Source: Hericium rajendrae
Lineage: Eukaryota > Basidiomycota > Agaricomycetes > Russulales > Hericiaceae
Length of the DNA: 64,000 nucleotides
Reading direction: 5' to 3'
NCBI GenBank assembly: GCA_033439255.1
Contig: JAVRDV010000017.1
Span: 186,001-250,000 of the forward strand
In this document: one piece after another, positions 1 to 11,330 of the stretch
How positions within the stretch are numbered: position 1 is the first letter of the stretch
Layout of the letters: every line of letters begins with the position of its first letter
The notes under the pieces: generated by a model
Seen by the model: the letters and a program-made list of their open reading frames with translations, nothing else
Databases searched by the model: none
Told to the model about the DNA's origin: nothing
Made by a program: the position numbers and the translations under genes

Positions 1-3000
1 GGAACTACGATAGGAGCCCATTTGCCAAATCCATGATCCTTCACTCGCTTGGTCCTTTCCCTTTTTCCTACTCTTCGCACGAGCACCGTGATACACGGTC
101 GGCGCGTAGCAGTCCTCTGGACGAAGTGGCTTATAGTTGTGACTGTCAGAGCCGAGGACGATCAGTATTGATCGAGTGCGTTCATATTCTTGTCGAAGAG
201 CTTCGAGTCTGGATGAGGCGGTAGATAAAATTTGACCATTACGAGTCTTGCTGTTTTGGCCTGTAGTATCTTTAGTTGATCGCCAGAGAAAACCGCGCAT
301 AGCGGAACTTTTCTTTATATCTCGAATAAGATCATTTGCATGACCTTCACGGAGTAGCAGCTCTGTCCTTATCGCCTTAGCAAATTGTGCGCAGTGACGA
401 ACGGGTGGGGGATGCTGTGACGGAACTGGTAGGGAGACGTCCTCGGGGTTACAGCGCTGTACCGATGGCATTGGAGGCCACGCGATGGAAGCAAAACTTC
501 GAAGTGTTTCCAGCTCCTCGACAATGAGACCTAGAGAGTCTGTATATAGAGCCTCCCACTCTTCTACGTCTTCAGCTAATCGTTGGCGTAGAAGTTCGAG
601 CTCGTTATAGATCGCGTCTGATTTGTTCGCTTCGTACTCTTGAAGTTGCGTATGAATCCTTCGTCTGTTGAGTGGAGTTACAATTTTAGATGGCAATATA
701 CAATGTAGCACGCACTCACTGCTTCTGTTCGATATCCATTGCAAACTTCACCATCTGCCCTAAACGGTGACTGGGCTCAACGGTAATTCCATTTGCGGCG
801 CGATGTCACTCGTTCTCCCTGTTGAGCTCTGCCAAGGCTTGCTTTTGTGTTGGCGCTAGGAGATATGAGTACTTTTCTTCATGGCTAAGCAGTACGGACA
901 GTACCTTTGTCCTCCGCGGGCTCGTACGGGTTTGTGATATCTTCTCGCTTCCAATATGGATCGTTGACTTTTTGCAACCAGTCTTGCTCCTGCTCATGCC
1001 AGTCTTGCAACGGGGCATCACGTTCCGTCAGTGAGGTTTCCATGTCCTCTAGCTTTGCTTGGTCTGTATCAAGCCTTGCATGCACTCGCTTGAAACGTTT
1101 TGCAAGTAGGGATGCTGAGAGGGTAAAACAGCAGTTAGCAATGCCTTGCGTGGAATGAAAGTGTCGTCAGAACTTGCCTTCTTTGAATACTTTCTGCATA
1201 TTATAGTCAGACATATGCCCGTTCAATGAATCGTGTCGATGCCCAGCTCCCATCTCCCGTGTGCTTCTCGCAATCGAATTCTGGACCGACCAAAGGCATT
1301 CCAGGTCCTCGCCATCTGTATGGCCCGTCCCGGGGACGAAGTGACCATTGTGTTTTGTCTTGCATTCGGGTTTAATGTGACCTGGTAGATGATACGAACC
1401 AATCAGATGATGAGTCTTCGGAAATACTGGAGCACCAGGGAAATCCATCATGCGTTTGTCGAAGTTGATCATGTACTGACACACAATGTCGTAGTATTCA
1501 TACCAAAGGAGGAGTAAAACAAATCGGCGCGTTGTGGAGACTTTCGCAAAGTCTACGCTGCAGTACCTTATGTTCCAGATAGTAAGCTACTCTGCTTGCA
1601 CGCGTCAAGAATGACACTCACTGCTCGCCTTTCGGGAGATCAACCACCCCATTTGCCATGATCATACCAGATCGTGCACATGCAAGCGCCAAGATTCCTG
1701 ATACGATCTTGCCCGAATACTGATTGGTCAAGGCTTTGAAGGAACTACACGTCGACGTCTGGCTCCCGTCAGGTTAACGACTATTCCCGGAAACAATGAC
1801 ATCATGACGTACCTCAGCCTTCGCATTCTGGGGGCACTGCTCGAGCCAGTTTTGATAATCAGTTTCATTGGCAAAAAAGGCGGCACCATGTGTTAAAGGG
1901 CGGTCATTGTGGTCCATGGGCTTGTCATGCAGGCTGCTTGAGAAGTTACCGTCCTTTGCATAACGAAGCGCATGTAGATACCTGGAAGTGTTGTAGATTA
2001 TCGAGATTGCTCTACAGACGATGAGAACTTACATGGAATCTGTGGGAGCTTTCTCCCAATCCGGGTCCATATTGATGCCTATCAATGGGCAACTTGGACA
2101 CATCGGCACTAGACAGCCGGGTTCAAGTGGCTCAGTCGCGTTGCGACCATGCCACTTCAACGTTTGAAGGAAATCAAAATACCGAGAAGCGCATAAAAGT
2201 TGCCTATAACGGTCCTGTTACAGTGTTAGTAATGCACGCAGTAAATGGCAAGGCAGCATACCGGAACATCCCCTTGGAAGGCATTATTCGTCAGGCGCTG
2301 CAAAACAGCAGAGAAATCGTACGCAGTGACTTTTGCCCGTACAGAGAGATGGTGGAAATGACGAAGGAGATGGAGTGTAAAGACAGTGCGAGGATGTTTG
2401 AAGGAAGCGGGCCAAAGGCCAGCCCGTAGAAGTTGACAGGGCCGCTCGACAGGCTCATACGTGTCCAGATGGTTGCAGCCGCAGAATTCGAACTTGCAAT
2501 TCTGGATGCCAGTAGTATGAACACACACGATCTCCACCAGAGCTCGTCTAGAAGAGCTACATCGATGACCGTTGTGACCCAGGTAGATCACTAAGTCGAG
2601 ACTACTGAGCGTAGCCTTCTCGAAGTACGAACCCGACCAACGCTCGATAACGTGGAAAGGGTCTTGGCGATGGGCTTCAACAATGCATTTCGAGCAGAAC
2701 ATATGTGCGTGAAAACACTCCGTGCATCGATAGAGCGCGTCTTCGCCTAGGCATTTGGAGCATATCTTCCCGGCGTTGGCATGGTGGTATCGACTGTGAA
2801 GAATCTCCAGGTACTTTTGTGCCCAGTCGTTGAGGAATTCGTCTGTCGCCTCACTCATAGATTTCTGTTTAATGGTTAGCGCCAGTCGCCAGAAAGACAA
2901 AGCAAGATACGCACCGTGCCACTTGCAGACTTCTGCCCCGGCGTCGGAATAAAGTCGTCCTCTACCATCCCCATCGAACTGTCTTGGTCTTGTTCATTAG

Positions 3001-3166
3001 CCAACGACGGTGGCACTTCTAGGACACATTTCTTCTTAGGGCTCGGCTCTTCATGGAAACGATGAATTCTTGTTGACCCATTTGCATCGATGCCGCCAAC
3101 TAAGATCCCAGTCGAGAGAGTAGTAGGAGTAGGTAGCGGCTCCACGACTTTGCGTTTCTTGCCCAT
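1..3166 (-). CDS. KDZ-superfamily transposase with CxC2 cysteine cluster (partial at window edge, decayed)
   Basis: Transposase of a Kyakuja-Dileera-Zisupton DNA transposon. The start is the ATG at 3166, opening with a basic stretch (MGKKRK). Exon 2 (about 2868-2230) holds a CxC2 cysteine cluster: CSKCLGEDALYRCTEC, FCSKCIVEAH, then LGHNGHRC and a later FCGC, followed by the hallmark LLRAGLWPAS and KVTAYDF. Further exons at about 2085-1800, 1760-1620 and 1500-1170 carry the core, with YYDIVCQY and GTGHTDGEDLECLW followed by STREMGAGHRHDSLN. C-terminal coiled-coil exons cover 1090-780 and 664-1 and run off the window near a GSWIW motif typical of the family's C terminus. Introns are about 50 bp with GT-AG ends. 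A frameshift near 905-925 and an in-frame TGA near 810 suggest a decayed copy. Family assignment rests on motif recall; I have not found the terminal inverted repeats. Confidence 0.88.
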
Positions 3167-3493
3167 GGTGAAGTAGGTATGGAAGGAGTGACCAGTAGGA
3201 GGGAAGCATGAATGCAGGCATCACTTGGGCTATGAGCAGTGACAACTCGGACAAAGCAGTCAGGAACGCGTTTTGGCACTAATGACAATGAACGCGTCAA
3301 ACAGCTTTGTTGAAAGAGTCAAAAAGGGGCAACAAAGCGAACAATGTAGATAAACAGCTCTAACAAAGGTACAGAGTTTTGTGCACACATGTCGGAGGGC
3401 ATTCGACTACTCTCTGCATGGGCAAGGAAGGTAGAATACCGTGCGTGGAAATGAAAGAATCTTGATAGAACGTTATCAATCTCAACTCACGAT

Positions 3494-5347
3494 CTATGTG
3501 TCATTACGCTGCAAACAGATAAAAGAGAAATTCAGAATGCCGGGAAATCCTTTCCACGATGACATGATCTTCCTGAGGTCTTCGAACCATGGCATCCTAT
3601 CCCGCCAATCCTGTTTTTGACAGCCATATTCATAGCCAATCTGGATGTCGCCGTAGTTCGGACCATGTGGCCAAACCTTCCTCCGTTGCTCTGCCCGTCT
3701 GCTACGCCGATCTTCGTCCCAATCTTCCGCTGAGATTTGAAGCTCGTCGTGATGCTCGAACTCCCAATAGATATGCGCCATGCTGAGCTTGTAGAGGATG
3801 ATTGCGCGGTTGGCCGGATCGTAAGATACACGAGGACTGGCTTTGCAGCCACAAGAAAGCGGACGATTGATGATCCCCATAGTCACAATGCCCGAGGACA
3901 AAGACCCGAAGAAAAACTCGGAACCGTGAGCCCAAAAGTTGTCTGGTTCGTATTGCCGATCCTTCGGCCATTGACGCTTCCAGTGTGCATCGCCTAGAAG
4001 TGAGCGCCATTCGGACGGCGTAAAAGCAAGGTCGCGGTGGAGGACATGCCGCCAGTCCCAACATCGTGCCAAACAGTGCCAATGATAAAAAAACGTCTCT
4101 CGTGCCTTCTCTTCGGCTGGACCCCAGAAAAGATGAATTGGAGGCAGATGGTACAGCCAGCCACGGGAAAGGTTCTTGTCCGTGAAAATGGGGGCGGTGT
4201 TAGCAACGGACTCATGCCAGGTTGCAATGGCCTTGGGTACCCATTCCGGAGGAGTGACCGCATTTTGAACACGTCTGCTGCTATGAGTGTGTTTGGGCTT
4301 CGACGCATTGATCACATTGCGCTCGTGGGCAACTAATATCCTCTCGTAAGAAACAGATATATGCGAAGACGAGTATCACTTACGATCTTGCTCTCGGCGC
4401 ATTTGCATCCCCAAAGCTGTCTGCGTGAGATGTTGAACATCACGACGTGGGGCATAGCCGCGCGCTGCTCGCTCGAAGACAGTGTGGGTAGCTGGTGAGG
4501 GCGGATAATACCAGAGCTCTTTGGTGTGTTCTTGTACGAATCCAGCCTGTACTCCCTGATCGCGCCATTCCTTGAAGTCAGCACCAACGAAGTTGCACCA
4601 GTCTACCAAGCGAAGTAGACCTTTTTGATCACAAGATGCGAGTGGGTGGTAGTGCGAGACAGGGAGGCGAAGATATACAGTTATCCGATTGAACTCGAGC
4701 ATCCGATACACTTCAGGGTCCGTAGTAATGCTGCCGCGAGTGGGAACGGGTGCTGTTGTAGGTAACTCCGAAGAAATGCACCTAAACCAGTCGCAGAACG
4801 CTTGGAGTTCAAGCAAGTGCCGCTGAATTCCTCGAACTACCTCCACGACGTCCCGCCAAAAGCATGGAGCATCCTTGAGCCGTATCAAGGCTGAGATGAT
4901 GCGGCGAGGCGCAGTGGACGGGTAAGCTACGTGTCGAAATGCAGGGAGATCGACCATCCGAGAAAAACATTCCTGTGCTCTGGCTAGAAGACTATCTCGT
5001 TCCTCACGTAAGGCATCGACCCACTTCGGCGACAGCACAAGGCGCGAGGTGAAAATAGGATGGGGACACACATCAGAGCGTGTGGGCAGACGATACAGAA
5101 TTGAAGTGGAGTTCTGACTGGTAGGTAAACGAATCCAAGCTAGGTAGGGAAAGCGAGGGTCGAATTGCTGTGGAAAGCGGGCCCAATCGTGCGGGCCCCA
5201 TAAGCCATCACCACGAACCAAGGCCTTCTCGTCATCCGGCAATTGAGGGATATAGGTTGTGTGTGCTGCCACAACCATCTCCTGTTGCCCCCATCCAAGA
5301 GCCCAACACGTATACGACATGTCGAAATGCCGTCGGACACTGGCCAT
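3494..5347 (-). CDS. Agaricomycete orphan protein, two exons
   Basis: Hypothetical protein with no domain I can name. Exon 1 runs from the ATG at 5347 to about 4384. An intron (4383-4333, GTAAGT...TTAG, 51 bp) is followed by exon 2 to the stop at 3494; splicing keeps the frame (..REQD|LAHERNV..). The product is about 600 residues, soluble, and Trp/Arg-rich. A strongly patterned block near the middle of exon 2 (WHCLARCWDWRHVL, then EWRSLLGDAHWKRQWP) and the motif CGC resemble orphan proteins that recur in agaricomycete genomes, often near transposons; that is recall, not a search. The gene is read towards the KDZ gene on the same strand with about 330 bp between them. No signal peptide or membrane segment is apparent. 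The single clean splice and the absence of internal stops suggest it is intact. Confidence 0.7.
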
Positions 5348-5474
5348 GACGAGGCTGAAATAATGATTGCAGTAATGAGTAACGTGGGTGTGAATCTAAA
5401 CCTTCATGCTCACTACGTGTATTGAAGTATCTGAGGTTGGAAACTTGTAGAGAAGAGAGTCGGGGGAGTGTACA

Positions 5475-5601
5475 AGGTCTGAGCGCACAACGCGTGAAGC
5501 TCGTTCCTTATATTTTGCGCCCAATAGAAGGCAAGTTGGAGGACTGAGAAGTGCGGGTAGAGTATGCACGGTCTGAGCGCACAACGCGTGAAGCTCGTTC
5601 C
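5475..5601. repeat. Direct repeat pair of 32 bp, spaced 95 bp
   Basis: The 32 bp at 5475-5506 (starting GGTCTGAGCGCACAACGCG) recur exactly at 5570-5601, and similarity continues weakly into the following TAGAAGG. This is a two-copy tandem duplication in the 5' flank of the orphan gene on the minus strand. Confidence 0.85.
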
Positions 5602-5659
5602 GTACACACAGCACCCGATAGAAGGTGATGTAGGGGGGGTTGTGGGATGGGAAGGCCTG

Positions 5660-6250
5660 AAGGCTAGAGTAAACGAATCTTGAAGAGCTAAGTGATTACT
5701 CACAGATTTCGATGAAACGATTGCAGGAAATGAGTACGGCGAGAAAGAAAGAACCGAGCTCAACTAGAGTGGAAAAGAAATTGAGGAGAGTCTGAGCGCT
5801 GTGACTATGAAAATCGCCCGCAGGACAGTGGCGAACTTCGTTGCTGATGTGCTTGGTGGTGACATAATCCATCGGAGGTAATCAGCGCTAAACCAGGCGC
5901 TTCTTGCGACGCAACTTCAACTTGCTCCTGCGATTTTCCCGTGTCCTACAGCTATCAGATCCTATCCGGATATGTGTTCACAATTTTCCTTGAGTTCTTT
6001 ACCCTCTATCGAGACTTAAGATATAGATCATCGCTCATCCAGCGTAGGTATGTCCTCCCCACCTTATTGTCTCGTTTGCCATTTTCTTACCGCATGTCCC
6101 ACCATCCTCATTTGTGCGGTCGCGCAAGAGTGAATAGACTCCGTACAGTGATTATAATGGCGAGAGGCAAGGACTACAGCATGGTGAGATACCCAATACT
6201 TTTTATCCTTCCTTGATCCATTACATCCTGCGGAAGCGCGGCTTCTGCTT
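5660..6250. other. Intergenic, nothing recognised
   Basis: No convincing coding pattern, RNA gene or repeat is seen here. It separates the minus-strand genes on the left from the plus-strand genes on the right. Confidence 0.5.
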
Positions 6251-6252
6251 TC

Positions 6253-6640
6253 CCATTTGCCAGGATTATTATGCATAGCCTTGTCACGGCGGCGTACCAA
6301 TCGACTCCACGCGCAGTGCGTCGAGAGGTGCGTCGTCAGGACCTCACGATGGGCATCCCATGCTACACATACATCTTGGTACACCCCATTTGCCCCATTG
6401 CCTAGGATTATCATTCATAGCCTTGTCACGGTGGCGTACCAATCGACTCCACGCGCAGTGCGTCGAGAGGTGCGTCGTCAGGACCTCACGATGGGCATCC
6501 CATGCTACACATACATCTTGGTACACCACATCACCTTACCACCTCCTATCGGCCTCTAACCATGCGATGGCGCACCGATCGACTTCACGCATAGTGCGTC
6601 CAGAGGTGTGTCATCAGGGTCTTGTGCATGGCCTACTGTC
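6253..6640. repeat. Tandem repeat of about 140 bp, 2.5 copies
   Basis: A unit beginning near CCCATTTGCCAGGATTAT (6253) and running through CACGATGGGCATCCCATGC to CTTGGTACACC recurs from about 6394 with only a few differences. A third, more diverged and partial copy lies at about 6560-6634. The period is about 141 bp. It lies directly upstream of the next gene's leader region. Confidence 0.85.
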
Positions 6641-6966
6641 TCAGCATCTTAGATGGTCGCTGCTACGCTTTGCGCCCTGGTCGTAGCGTTTGCTTGGCGG
6701 TGTAGACTTAGCTTTGGTTGAGGTCGAGCTTTGACCGTTCGATGCTATCGAGATCCTCTCTCCATTCATCCAGCTATGTGGCAGCGCGCTCTGCGAGTCT
6801 ATTCTCCTCTGGTGCCACGGCCACAAGTGGCATATCTTTCAATCAAGTGTCGAGGAATAAAAGCGCTGTCCTGTCGGTAAGTGTTAAACTCTCTCCGTCC
6901 GTCCCTTCTGTCTAACGAACGTACACTCTAAACCTCCAGTGCATCCCTCCAACGACCTTGACACTC

Positions 6967-9028
6967 ATGCCGAATGAGCGGTGGACAACGCCCGAGGAAT
7001 ACGCTTGGCTCTGCGAACGAGTTGTTGAAGGCCATGCAACCGCCAAACAGAACGGCGAGCTTGTGAAGTGGAAGAAGGAGTTGATCAAAGACTTCCGCTC
7101 TGAGTTTCCTGCCAACCCACGAGGAAAAAAGGATGGGACTCTGGAAAACGACGAAGAGGTGCAGGAGCGCATGGGAGAAATTGATTCCGTAAGTTCTGGT
7201 TATCTGTGTTCGCATTCCATCCTCACGTCCCTCCAGCGTATTCGGAAATGGCTCTCCAACCACGTCAAGGGCATTTTGGAAGGCAAGAACAACAGTTCCG
7301 CCAGATCTTCCAAACCAAAGCCTCTCGCCCTCAAGGCGGCGGATCTTGGCAACAATCGTGCTCCTAGCGCGCGAGACCTCATGCAGAAAGACCCCCAGGT
7401 TCAAGAACGTTTGGCGGCGATTCGTCAAGAAGGTCCTAAGGATGGAAAGAGCACTCAAGCTCGTATCAACGAAGAGCTCACTGAGATGCTCAAAGACCCG
7501 GACACTCTCAAGCTATGGAAAGATCGTGCCGCCACCGCGAAGGTGGAGTTTCATGAAAGGAAGAAGGAGAAGAAGGCAGCCCAAATTCTTGCGGCGGAGC
7601 GCGAAGGCGTCTCCCAATCAGATCTCGAACGTATCGAGTAGGTTGCTACATCCGTGTCCGCTGTGACTTTACTGATTTCTCGCTCAATCGTAGACAACTA
7701 CGAAACTTGAATAGCACCATTCGACACTACGGCCAAGCCTGGACTGAGCAGTGCAATGTGGTGATGTGCTCTGTTGTAGGGTATCGAAATGACCAGGGAA
7801 TATTGCAAATGACTGTGTGGGTACTCTGATATGCCACACCCATCTTTGCGTTGACGTCCTTCTGATAGCGATGCCTTCGGACCTGATGGGTCGATTCTTA
7901 CCCCCTTGTCGATGCGCTTCAATCTCCCAATGTCCTCCTCTCCGACACATTCAAAACCTACTTGGAGGACATTTTCCCTTCGCCCGTGGCCTCTAGGGCA
8001 CGTTCACAGACCCTCTCGCCTAGCAAGGATGCCCCTGCTACCCTAGAAGCCCATCCCACGTTCAGTACACCCGTTCGTTCTCAGACACAGGAATTCGTGA
8101 CTCCCAGGCGAAGCAAGGGGAAGGGGAAAGCCATTCAGTCTGCCTTGCGAGAATCTCGAACATCTACGACGACCCGTCCGTGCCTCCCTTTTCCCCGCCA
8201 TCTTGCAGACGCGTCCCAAGGTTCCGATGATGAATCGGATGTGCAGCCTTCCCCATCACGCAGGTTTCGTTGCACGCCTCGTCGCATTGCGGACGTGTCG
8301 GATGATGAAGGTGACCGTATTGGACAAGCAAGTGATTTGATTGCCGAGGGCGTGGGACACGGTGAGAGCCAGGGGAGAGTCGATGGCAGAGCACATCTTG
8401 ACTTTGAGAACGAGGCCGAGGCCGAAGACAGAGACGAGGAGAACTCTGAGGTCGAGGATGATGAGAACCACGGTGCGGAGGCCGAGGCCAAGGATGGCAA
8501 CAAGGGAGACCATGAGGACGAGGGGAGTGATGATGGGGAGGAGGACAAAGATGAGGCCTCGAGTGCGCATATTGGTCATGGCCCTACTTCCCAAGCCCAT
8601 ATCCCACCGCAGCTCAAGAAGCAGCTGCGCTCTTCCAAGAGCGGTGACGTTCATAAGGGAGCGACAGCCTCACGCCGCTCTAAACGCCAATCAGCTGGTG
8701 TTGACGGTGAACGGCGCCGCTCAGGACGTATCCAAGCTCACTCTACGCTTGCCGAATCGAGCACAGAGGCTCCACTTTCTTCGCGACTCAGGTCAGTTCA
8801 TTTCCTTTCATTATCTTGGATGTATGTTCTTATTATCTCTTAAATTTCAGGAAGCGGAAGGCACCTGATACTGAAGACCAACCCCCGGTGTCCAAACGTG
8901 CGAAGACAGCGATCACGACGAAGAAAGTGAACGCGACGAAGAAAACGAACACAAAGGTGACAACAAAGAAGAATGAGCCGGAGTCCAAACGTAAGAAAGC
9001 AGCAGGGACCAGGGGTTCCCGGAGATAG
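6967..9028 (+). CDS. Orphan protein: N-terminal W-T-T domain, acidic middle, basic Lys-rich tail
   Basis: A multi-exon gene; the first in-frame ATG is at 6967 (MPNERWTTPEEYAWL). An intron at 7189-7236 (48 bp) precedes RIRKWLSNH; another at about 7637-7693 precedes QLRNLNSTIRHYGQAW; one more at about 7822-7868; and a last one at about 8792-8851. The middle (8400-8580) is almost uninterrupted Glu/Asp, and the last exon (8852-9028) is Lys/Arg/Thr-rich with SKRAKT and KRKKAA, plausible nuclear localisation signals. The opening W-T-T block followed by K-W-x-x-N-H also occurs in the gene at 40079, so the two appear to belong to one family. The role is unknown; the acidic and basic low-complexity parts suggest a nuclear, chromatin or DNA-associated protein (inference). 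The exon 3-4 junction is the least certain part. Confidence 0.65.
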
Positions 9029-9130
9029 TTCGCTGGATGAGACAAATTGTCATAGTAATATTCTGCGCGGGATATTGTACTAGATTGTAGAAATTGGTTG
9101 CTTCTTCTCATATCGTACAATGAACAATAG

Positions 9131-9237
9131 TTCTCGCCTTGACCGGGTGGTTATGAGTGGTGGGGAGGTCGATTGCGGCTGTAATTCTCGCTTTGACCAA
9201 GTGGCAATGGGTGGTGGAGAGATCAATTGTGGCTGCG
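9131..9237. repeat. Imperfect tandem duplication, about 60 bp unit
   Basis: TTCTCGCCTTGACCGGGTGG followed by an ATGAGTGGTGGGGAGG-like segment is repeated about 60 bp later as TTCTCGCTTTGACCAAGTGG and so on. It lies in the 3' flank of the preceding gene. Confidence 0.7.
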
Positions 9238-9388
9238 GGGCGAAGTGAATGGGCCCAAGCTATTGTTCGAGGTATGTGGCCTTGCTGACGACGCTTTGGT
9301 CATTTATTGTCTGGCGAATATATAGCAATGTCTCTTCCTCCGGTCGATACCCTTTTGCTCCCATTCTCCTCCTACCCCTCTGCCATCC

Positions 9389-10618
9389 ATGTCGCCCAAA
9401 GCAGATCCTGAGCTCAAAGCATTTGTGGAGAAGCTAGCAGGGCCTTGCCCCCAGCCTATTCATGTTGTCTGTGACCATGGACTTCGAGCGTCGGGCCTAC
9501 AGTACCAGACTGAAAATGCCAACGTCGGGCGTTGGTACTACATCGTACGTCACGACCTATACTTTGATCGCAATACCGCTGACCAGCCTTTTCAGTGCCG
9601 TGAACGGGAGACCTGTGCGACAGGATGGAATGCGATAACTGACCAACTCTCTCCAGAAAAGTTGGCACTCGTTGAGCGTTTTCGCCGTGCACGAGCAGAG
9701 CAAGCTAGTTTGTCGAAGGAGGGTGCAGCGATTGCGAAGCGCGAGCATTTGGGGAAGCCCCGTGGTTCTGGAAGACGTGGGGGAGGTGGACGGCCAGCAT
9801 TGCCACAGGTGAGAAATGGCTGGAATTCTTCGCCTCCAGGGCACGCAGAAGAGCGACAGAGTCTTTCGGTGGCCCATCACGGGGCAATAACTGAGCCTCC
9901 TCTGTGCCGTAATATACTCGATCCGCAGTGGATGATTCCATTGTCTCCGACGGTGTACGTTGGCGATCGCGAGGGGCAAGATAAACGTGATGAAGGGAAA
10001 GAAGGTATCCTGAGTGTATTCTTTGCACAGGTGAGTTGCTCTTCTCAAGGTGGCATAGGGTTGAAGTTGATCTTTGTCCTGCAGGATGATCATTCTCCGA
10101 TCTTGAAGCGACTATCGTGGCCGAAAGCTGAAACATTCAATATTCTCTATCACATCCCTGTCTTGTCTAGGTTGTTCGACATCAAGCCCACCAACATCAT
10201 CGACATCTTCGATCCTGTTCAGTGCTCATGGGATTCCTGTGTTGTCAAAGACTGTCGATGGGAACCCATCGTTCCTGATGTCCCGTTTATCTGGCGCTTT
10301 CACAAGGTCTCTGTGGGACGAGACCTAGATGTGCATGCTGAAGACTTCCGTGCCAGACTTCGTGATGTCCTGGGATCGAACGATCTTGGACGAGAACGTT
10401 CGACCGCTGTGGTTCACGAAGGTCAAAGAAGATCAAAGGTCATAGAGGCACTCGATCGACAGCCAGTTGCGAGCGGTTCTCAACAACGCCTTAAGCGCAC
10501 TCGTGAGGATGACTTCGAAGAAGGGTGTTCGAGTGCGAGAGGGAAAAGGCGGGTCATATCCAAGCCAGCTTACCAGCAGGTTTCGGACGTGATTGAGATC
10601 GAGTCGGACTCTGACTAG
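9389..10618 (+). CDS. Orphan protein with possible divergent GRF-like zinc-binding segment
   Basis: Starts at the ATG at 9389 (MSPKADPELKAFVEK) and stops at 10618 after an acidic tail (EIESDSD). Residues about 25-70 contain CDHGLRASG, then ENANVGRWYY and C-x-E-x-x-x-C. The order G..N.GR.(W/F)YY is reminiscent of GRF zinc fingers, but the usual Cys spacing is not clear, so this is only a suggestion. A GKPRGSGRRGGGGRP stretch near residue 130 looks like an RNA- or DNA-binding linker. GTGAGA near 9808 and GTGAGT near 10030 may be intron donors; the frame stays open across both, so the exon structure is uncertain. It lies 360 bp downstream of the preceding gene on the same strand. Function unknown. 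Confidence 0.6.
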   Translation: MSPKADPELKAFVEKLAGPCPQPIHVVCDHGLRASGLQYQTENANVGRWYYIVRHDLYFDRNTADQPFQCRERETCATGWNAITDQLSPEKLALVERFRRARAEQASLSKEGAAIAKREHLGKPRGSGRRGGGGRPALPQVRNGWNSSPPGHAEERQSLSVAHHGAITEPPLCRNILDPQWMIPLSPTVYVGDREGQDKRDEGKEGILSVFFAQVSCSSQGGIGLKLIFVLQDDHSPILKRLSWPKAETFNILYHIPVLSRLFDIKPTNIIDIFDPVQCSWDSCVVKDCRWEPIVPDVPFIWRFHKVSVGRDLDVHAEDFRARLRDVLGSNDLGRERSTAVVHEGQRRSKVIEALDRQPVASGSQQRLKRTREDDFEEGCSSARGKRRVISKPAYQQVSDVIEIESDSD

Positions 10619-10719
10619 ACTAGGTGAGTTTAGCTTTTTCAGAACTTCGTATGTTGCTGATGATGGTCCAGCTGTAGGTCTGATGCTCATATGCAGCGAC
10701 AAATAGCGACCACATAGTC

Positions 10720-11330
10720 GTGTTATTGCTTCATTGGATTTGACTAGTTCGCAATTGGCATGACTAGTCCATGTCGACTCGTTGGAATGACTATTTCAGT
10801 TTGGCTTGTAAACATGACTGCTTCGCTGTAGCTAATTGGCATGACTGCTTCACACCGACTTGTTGATATGACTATCTATATGCGACTGGTTGGTATGACT
10901 GTCTTTGGTAGGAGTACTTTGTTTGTGTATTGACTGTTGTTATCGACTACTCAAAAGTGACTATAGCTGGAAAGCCACTGGTCATTTAGGTCCACACCCA
11001 TTGCGACTAAGTGAACCGGCTACACAAGGTAGGCGACTCGTTCCGTGACTACGGATGGTGACTAGTTGATTGACTATTTGCAAGCAGTCATACCTACTGT
11101 ACAGCACTATATTCTTGACTATATACAGTGACTATTTCGGTGACTTGTTATCAGACTGACTGCTTCACCGACTGTTTACTATACCGTCACACTGCTATGA
11201 TACCAGACATCCTAGTAGATTGTACGACTAATCTATGTGACTAAAAAATTGACTATACTGTTGACTACATTCAGCCGTGCAGATATTTAAGCTAAACAGT
11301 GACTACATAGTCAAGGATCTTAAGCAAATT
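10720..11330. repeat. Dispersed TGACT/GACTA motif array
   Basis: About 600 bp in which TGACTA, TGACTG or GACTAG recurs every 15-35 bp, in places as near-repeats such as GGCATGACTGCTTC. The spacing is irregular, so it is not a simple satellite. It lies immediately upstream of the long gene that starts near 11398. Subterminal motif arrays of this sort are typical of DNA transposon ends, but I found no terminal inverted repeat to confirm that. Confidence 0.65.
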
